Positions 7,773-9,956 of a stretch of 9,956 nt of DNA are shown piece by piece (the stretch's first letter is position 1; every line of letters starts with the position of its first letter). The notes below the pieces were generated by a model. That model did not search any database. It was not told where the DNA came from and was given only the letters and a program-made list of their open reading frames with translations. Both the position numbers and the translations under genes were made by a program. The DNA comes from an uncultured Mollicutes bacterium. Its GTDB lineage: Bacteria; Bacillota_I; Bacilli_A; RFN20; CAG-826. The DNA is taken from assembly GCA_937893635.1 (NCBI GenBank), contig CALBGF010000098.1:1-9956 (forward strand), written 5' to 3'.

Positions 7773-8486
7773 TTAAACACCTTTTTTATTTTGATAAAAT
7801 TCCGCAAGTGCGGATATAAAGTCAGTTCTTTTTCTTCTTGAAATAGGGAGACTATCTTTTCCTAACAAGACTGTTCCGCCTTCTACAGCTAAAACATAAT
7901 TCATATTAACTAAAATGAATCTACTAATTCTAAAGAAATTACATTTTGCTAATTTTTGTTCTATTTCGTATAAGTGCCCGATTGTTTCAATGGTTTTTGT
8001 GGCCATATGTATAACAAGTTTATTATCAAATACTTCGACATATATAATATCTTTACAAGATACTATTTCAATCTTGTCTTTGGTTTTTATATTTATTTTG
8101 ATATCAAAAGTATTATTTAGTCTATTAATAGCTCTTTGGATTTTGATAGAAAAGTTAAAATAACTAATTGGTTTAACAATATAGTCTAAAGCTTCTACCT
8201 CATAACCATTAACCGCATATTGAGAAAGATTAGTTACAAATATTAAGACTACAGTTTTATCTATTTCTCTAATTTTTTTTGAAACTTCTAAGCCATTCAT
8301 ATAAGGCATATCTATGTCCATGAATATAATGTCGTAATTAGCGGAGAACTTATCAAGGAATCTTATACCATTTTCAAAACATTGAATATTAAACTCAATA
8401 TTGTTCTCTTTTTCATATTGTTCTAAATAACTTTTCAATAATGTAAAGTCTTTTATGCTATCTTCAACAATTGCTACTTTGAACAT
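7773..8486 (-). CDS. LytTR-family response regulator
   Basis: 237 residues in two domains. The receiver domain (about 1-122) has the acidic pair E8-D9, phospho-acceptor D57 in IIFMDIDMP, T85 in FVTN and K105 in VKP, so all switch residues are present. The C-terminal domain (about 131-235) is a LytTR DNA-binding fold: DIIYVEVFDNKLVIH, HLYEIEQKL, FFRISRFILVNMNYV and the late SRRKR. This is the AgrA/LytR/ComE class, which binds paired short sites upstream of target promoters. It heads a two-gene operon with the GHKL kinase, behind the promoter at 8510-8538 and with AGGAG at 8496-8500 before the ATG. The neighbouring surface glycan genes are the obvious candidate targets, but I could not find a convincing pair of LytTR sites in front of them. 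Confidence 0.93.
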   Translation of the reverse strand: MFKVAIVEDSIKDFTLLKSYLEQYEKENNIEFNIQCFENGIRFLDKFSANYDIIFMDIDMPYMNGLEVSKKIREIDKTVVLIFVTNLSQYAVNGYEVEALDYIVKPISYFNFSIKIQRAINRLNNTFDIKINIKTKDKIEIVSCKDIIYVEVFDNKLVIHMATKTIETIGHLYEIEQKLAKCNFFRISRFILVNMNYVLAVEGGTVLLGKDSLPISRRKRTDFISALAEFYQNKKGV

Positions 8487-8509
8487 AAATTTTTGCTCCT
8501 ATTAAATTG

Positions 8510-8538
8510 ATAATACAATAACAAAAAAATATTGTCAA
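8510..8538 (-). promoter_or_regulatory. Promoter of the two-component system operon
   Basis: The minus strand has a perfect TTGACA at 8538-8533, a 17-bp spacer, and TATTAT (one mismatch to TATAAT) at 8515-8510. Transcription would start about 15-20 nt upstream of the ATG at 8486, just before the AGGAG site at 8496-8500. This is a strong vegetative sigma-A-type promoter by sequence, with a very short leader. Confidence 0.75.
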
Positions 8539-8594
8539 TCAAGTTAAAAAATTAAAAAACTCATAAAATTTATAACTTAAATTATAAAAAATAA

Positions 8595-8720
8595 TGCAAA
8601 TTCCGTATATTTTTAGAAGTTAATAAAAACAAATATAATGATAAAATTATTGAAATACCATTAATTGTTAAAACAACAAAAACAGATACTAATATTGATG
8701 TTATATTAAGTTCGTTTTAA
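8595..8720 (+). pseudogene. Possible 3' remnant of a protein gene
   Basis: A 41-codon stop-free plus-strand stretch without its own ATG runs from just after a TAA (8592-8594) to TAA at 8718-8720. It ends in alternating beta-strand-like text, KIIEIPLIVKTTKTDTN then IDVILSSF. The composition looks more protein-like than most random frames here, and a weak hairpin follows at 8725-8741. It could be the tail of a gene lost by deletion. It could equally be chance, and I cannot assign a family. Confidence 0.2.
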
Positions 8721-8724
8721 GTTG

Positions 8725-8757
8725 TATAGTACAAAACTATAGTTAATTATTCTTTTT
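8725..8757 (+). terminator. Weak hairpin followed by a T-rich stretch
   Basis: TATAGT at 8725-8730 pairs with ACTATA at 8736-8741 across 5 bases, and a T-rich run ends with TTTTT near 8757. It directly follows the possible gene remnant on the plus strand. The stem is short and almost all A-T, so it would be a poor intrinsic terminator. Confidence 0.2.
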
Positions 8758-8856
8758 AAAATTCAAATTTGGAATATGATTGGAGAAAGCATTAAATTTC
8801 ATAGAAGATGTAAGTAATATTGATTTACAAATAACATGATTTTGTTTTATTTTTCC

Positions 8857-8948
8857 AAAAAGTGCCGCAAAATAACTAACAAAAGCGCCGCAAAATAGTA
8901 GGTAAAAACGCCGCAAAACAATTGACAAAAATGCCGCAAAATGTATAA
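8857..8948 (+). repeat. Four 23-bp direct repeats with GCCGCAAAA core
   Basis: The 9-bp core GCCGCAAAA occurs at 8864, 8887, 8910 and 8933, exactly 23 bp apart each time. Each core is preceded by an A-rich run and one or two variable bases (AAAAAGT, AAAAGC, AAAAAC, AAAAAT) and followed by T or C and about six unrelated bases. In an AT-rich gap this G/C-bearing, evenly phased set is clearly not random. The last core lies between the -35 and -10 boxes of the ATPase promoter, so the array most likely binds a protein that controls that gene. Iteron function (replication or partition) is an alternative, but no replication gene is visible. Confidence 0.9.
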
Positions 8949-8949
8949 T
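8922..8949 (+). promoter_or_regulatory. Consensus promoter of the ATPase gene, with repeat 4 in the spacer
   Basis: TTGACA at 8922-8927 and TATAAT at 8944-8949 both match the consensus perfectly, with a 16-bp spacer. The spacer contains the fourth GCCGCAAAA (8933-8941). The expected start near 8956 gives an 18-nt leader beginning at or next to GAAGGA (8957-8962), the likely ribosome binding site of the ATG at 8974. Confidence 0.8.
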
Positions 8950-8973
8950 ATAAATTGAAGGATGGGATATAAT

Positions 8974-9956
8974 ATGAGCACATTAAGCGATGACAAAGAA
9001 TATAAACCAAGACTATTAGATAAGATAATTGATGAATATTTGGAAAGTTGTGGTGCCATTTGTATAGAAGGCCCTAAATGGTGTGGCAAAACATGGACAT
9101 CTTCTCATCATTCTAATAGTGAGTTTTTAGTTGGAAATCCAGATAATAATTTTTCTAATAGAGAACTTGCTAAGGTAAGTCCTAATACTGTACTTAAAGG
9201 TCCAAAGCCAAGAATGATTGATGAATGGCAAGAAGTCCCATCATTATGGGATGCCGCAAGAGCTTTTGTAGATAAAAGTAATGATTATGGTGTACTAATT
9301 TTAACTGGTTCTTCAACTCCTAATACAAAGGGAATTATGCATTCTGGTGCTGGTAGAATAGTAAGTATTAGAATGAATACTATGTCACTATATGAATCTG
9401 GAGATTCTTCAGGAATGATTTCTCTTTCTGATTTAATACAAGGGAAATTCGAAGATAGTTTAATAGAAGAAGTAAGCCTTGAAAAATTAGCATACTTAGT
9501 TGTACGCGGCGGATGGCCGAAAAATATAAACTCTAAAAATCCTACAATTAATCCTAAATCATATGTTGAAACAATAATTAATAGTAATTTAACTGATGAA
9601 GAAGGTAAAAGATTTTCAAAAAATAAAATTGAGCATATTTTAAAATCTTTGGCAAGAAATGAATCTACAACAGCGAGTATTTCCAGAATTGCTAAAGATA
9701 TTGAAGAGATTGATGAAAAAAATATATCTGCTGATACGGTTGCTAGATATATAGAGGAAATGAATAGAATGTTTCTATTTAATAATCAACCGCCATATTC
9801 TCCTAATATAAGATCGTCATTAAGAGTAAAAGGAGCAAGCAAAAGACATTTTTGTGATCCTGCTATTGCGTGTGCAATTTTAGATTTAAATGAAAAAAAA
9901 TTAATGAATGATTTAAATACATTTGGCTTTTTATTTGAGGCATTAGTGGAAAGAGA
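8974..9956 (+). CDS. AAA_14/DUF4143-type ATP-binding protein, 3' end missing (window edge)
   Basis: 327 residues are visible and no stop is reached. The N-terminal P-loop domain (about 10-190) has Walker A GPKWCGKT (33-40), Walker B-like RMIDEWQ with D83-E84, a LTGSSTP sensor stretch (110-116), GAGR with R128, and RGGWP (178-182). The C-terminal part (about 196 onward) fits DUF4143: a helical, winged-helix-like section (TTASISRIAKDIEEI ... SADTVARYIEEMNRM), then KRHFCDPAIA with D295 and the start of GFLFEALVER. Family members are usually 400 or more residues, so the missing part would be the end of DUF4143. These ATPases are very common in gut bacteria and archaea, and their role is not established. 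The start at 8974 is supported by GAAGGA (8957-8962) and the promoter at 8922-8949. The gene diverges from the two-component operon and looks like an independent unit whose promoter carries the 23-bp repeats. Confidence 0.9.
   Translation, partial: MSTLSDDKEYKPRLLDKIIDEYLESCGAICIEGPKWCGKTWTSSHHSNSEFLVGNPDNNFSNRELAKVSPNTVLKGPKPRMIDEWQEVPSLWDAARAFVDKSNDYGVLILTGSSTPNTKGIMHSGAGRIVSIRMNTMSLYESGDSSGMISLSDLIQGKFEDSLIEEVSLEKLAYLVVRGGWPKNINSKNPTINPKSYVETIINSNLTDEEGKRFSKNKIEHILKSLARNESTTASISRIAKDIEEIDEKNISADTVARYIEEMNRMFLFNNQPPYSPNIRSSLRVKGASKRHFCDPAIACAILDLNEKKLMNDLNTFGFLFEALVER

Larger units (their letters stand above)
8539..8856. other. AT-rich divergent intergenic region without a recognisable gene
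   Basis: About 320 nt of very AT-rich DNA between the upstream edge of the regulator promoter and the 23-bp repeat array. It holds an inverted repeat TTTATAA/TTATAAA at 8569-8588 and a stop-free plus-strand stretch at 8595-8720 that may be a gene remnant. A weak hairpin lies at 8725-8741. I see no tRNA, riboswitch or other structured RNA. Confidence 0.6.

Noticed and set aside
7801..7814. GC-rich inverted repeat TCCGC/GCGGA near the end of the regulator gene, as a terminator or attenuator
   Set aside because: It is only a 5-bp stem inside coding sequence, no proper T-run follows on the minus strand, and the kinase gene starts 2 nt after the regulator stop.
6638..8163. Plus-strand open frames at 6638-6880, 7499-7819 and 7915-8163
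   Set aside because: They are antisense to the kinase and regulator genes, whose motifs are intact; the proteins show no recognisable features.
8857..8948. CRISPR array
   Set aside because: The conserved core is only about 9 bp in a strict 23-bp step, leaving variable parts far too short for spacers, and no cas gene is present.
8743..9089. Two overlapping minus-strand open frames (8743-8928 and 8847-9089) across the repeat array
   Set aside because: Their repeated F-A-A-L and F-C-G-x-F text is just the 23-bp repeats read backwards, they overlap each other and the ATPase start, and they lack good ribosome binding sites.

Overview
The window is AT-rich DNA with short intergenic gaps, strong AGGAGG-like ribosome binding sites and standard stop-codon use: one gene ends in TGA, tryptophan is written TGG, and no long gene has an internal TGA. 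With a lipobox lipoprotein, a GHKL/LytTR two-component pair and a DUF4143-type ATPase, this fits a low-GC Gram-positive, probably an uncultured gut Bacilli/Erysipelotrichia-like lineage. The lineage is inferred from style, not from a marker gene.

Reading along the minus strand from 8486 down to 1, six genes lie head to tail. A LytTR response regulator (7773-8486) and a membrane GHKL histidine kinase (6427-7770) are 2 nt apart behind a near-consensus promoter. After a 104-nt gap with a second putative promoter and a cre/LacI-type operator comes a tight four-gene group. It holds a lipoprotein with two related carbohydrate-binding-like modules (4382-6322), a membrane-anchored GH3 glycosidase with inverted domain order (1270-4377), a 46-residue peptide gene whose start overlaps the glycosidase stop (1146-1286), and an exported protein cut by the left edge (1-1133). 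The peptide gene and the partial exported gene are easy to miss: the first is short and the second has no stop in the window.

A 487-nt divergent intergenic region (8487-8973) separates this block from a plus-strand AAA_14/DUF4143-type ATPase gene cut by the right edge (8974-9956). In front of that gene are four copies of GCCGCAAAA at exactly 23-bp spacing. The last copy lies between the -35 (TTGACA) and -10 (TATAAT) boxes of a consensus promoter, so the array looks like an operator set.

Working model (inference): the two-component system senses an extracellular cue and may control the surface glycan module next to it, with a CcpA- or LacI-like repressor adding carbon control at 6397-6410. 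The lipoprotein would hold glycan at the cell surface, the GH3 enzyme would trim it, and the exported protein and small peptide have unknown roles in the same transcript. The ATPase unit is separate and looks self-contained.
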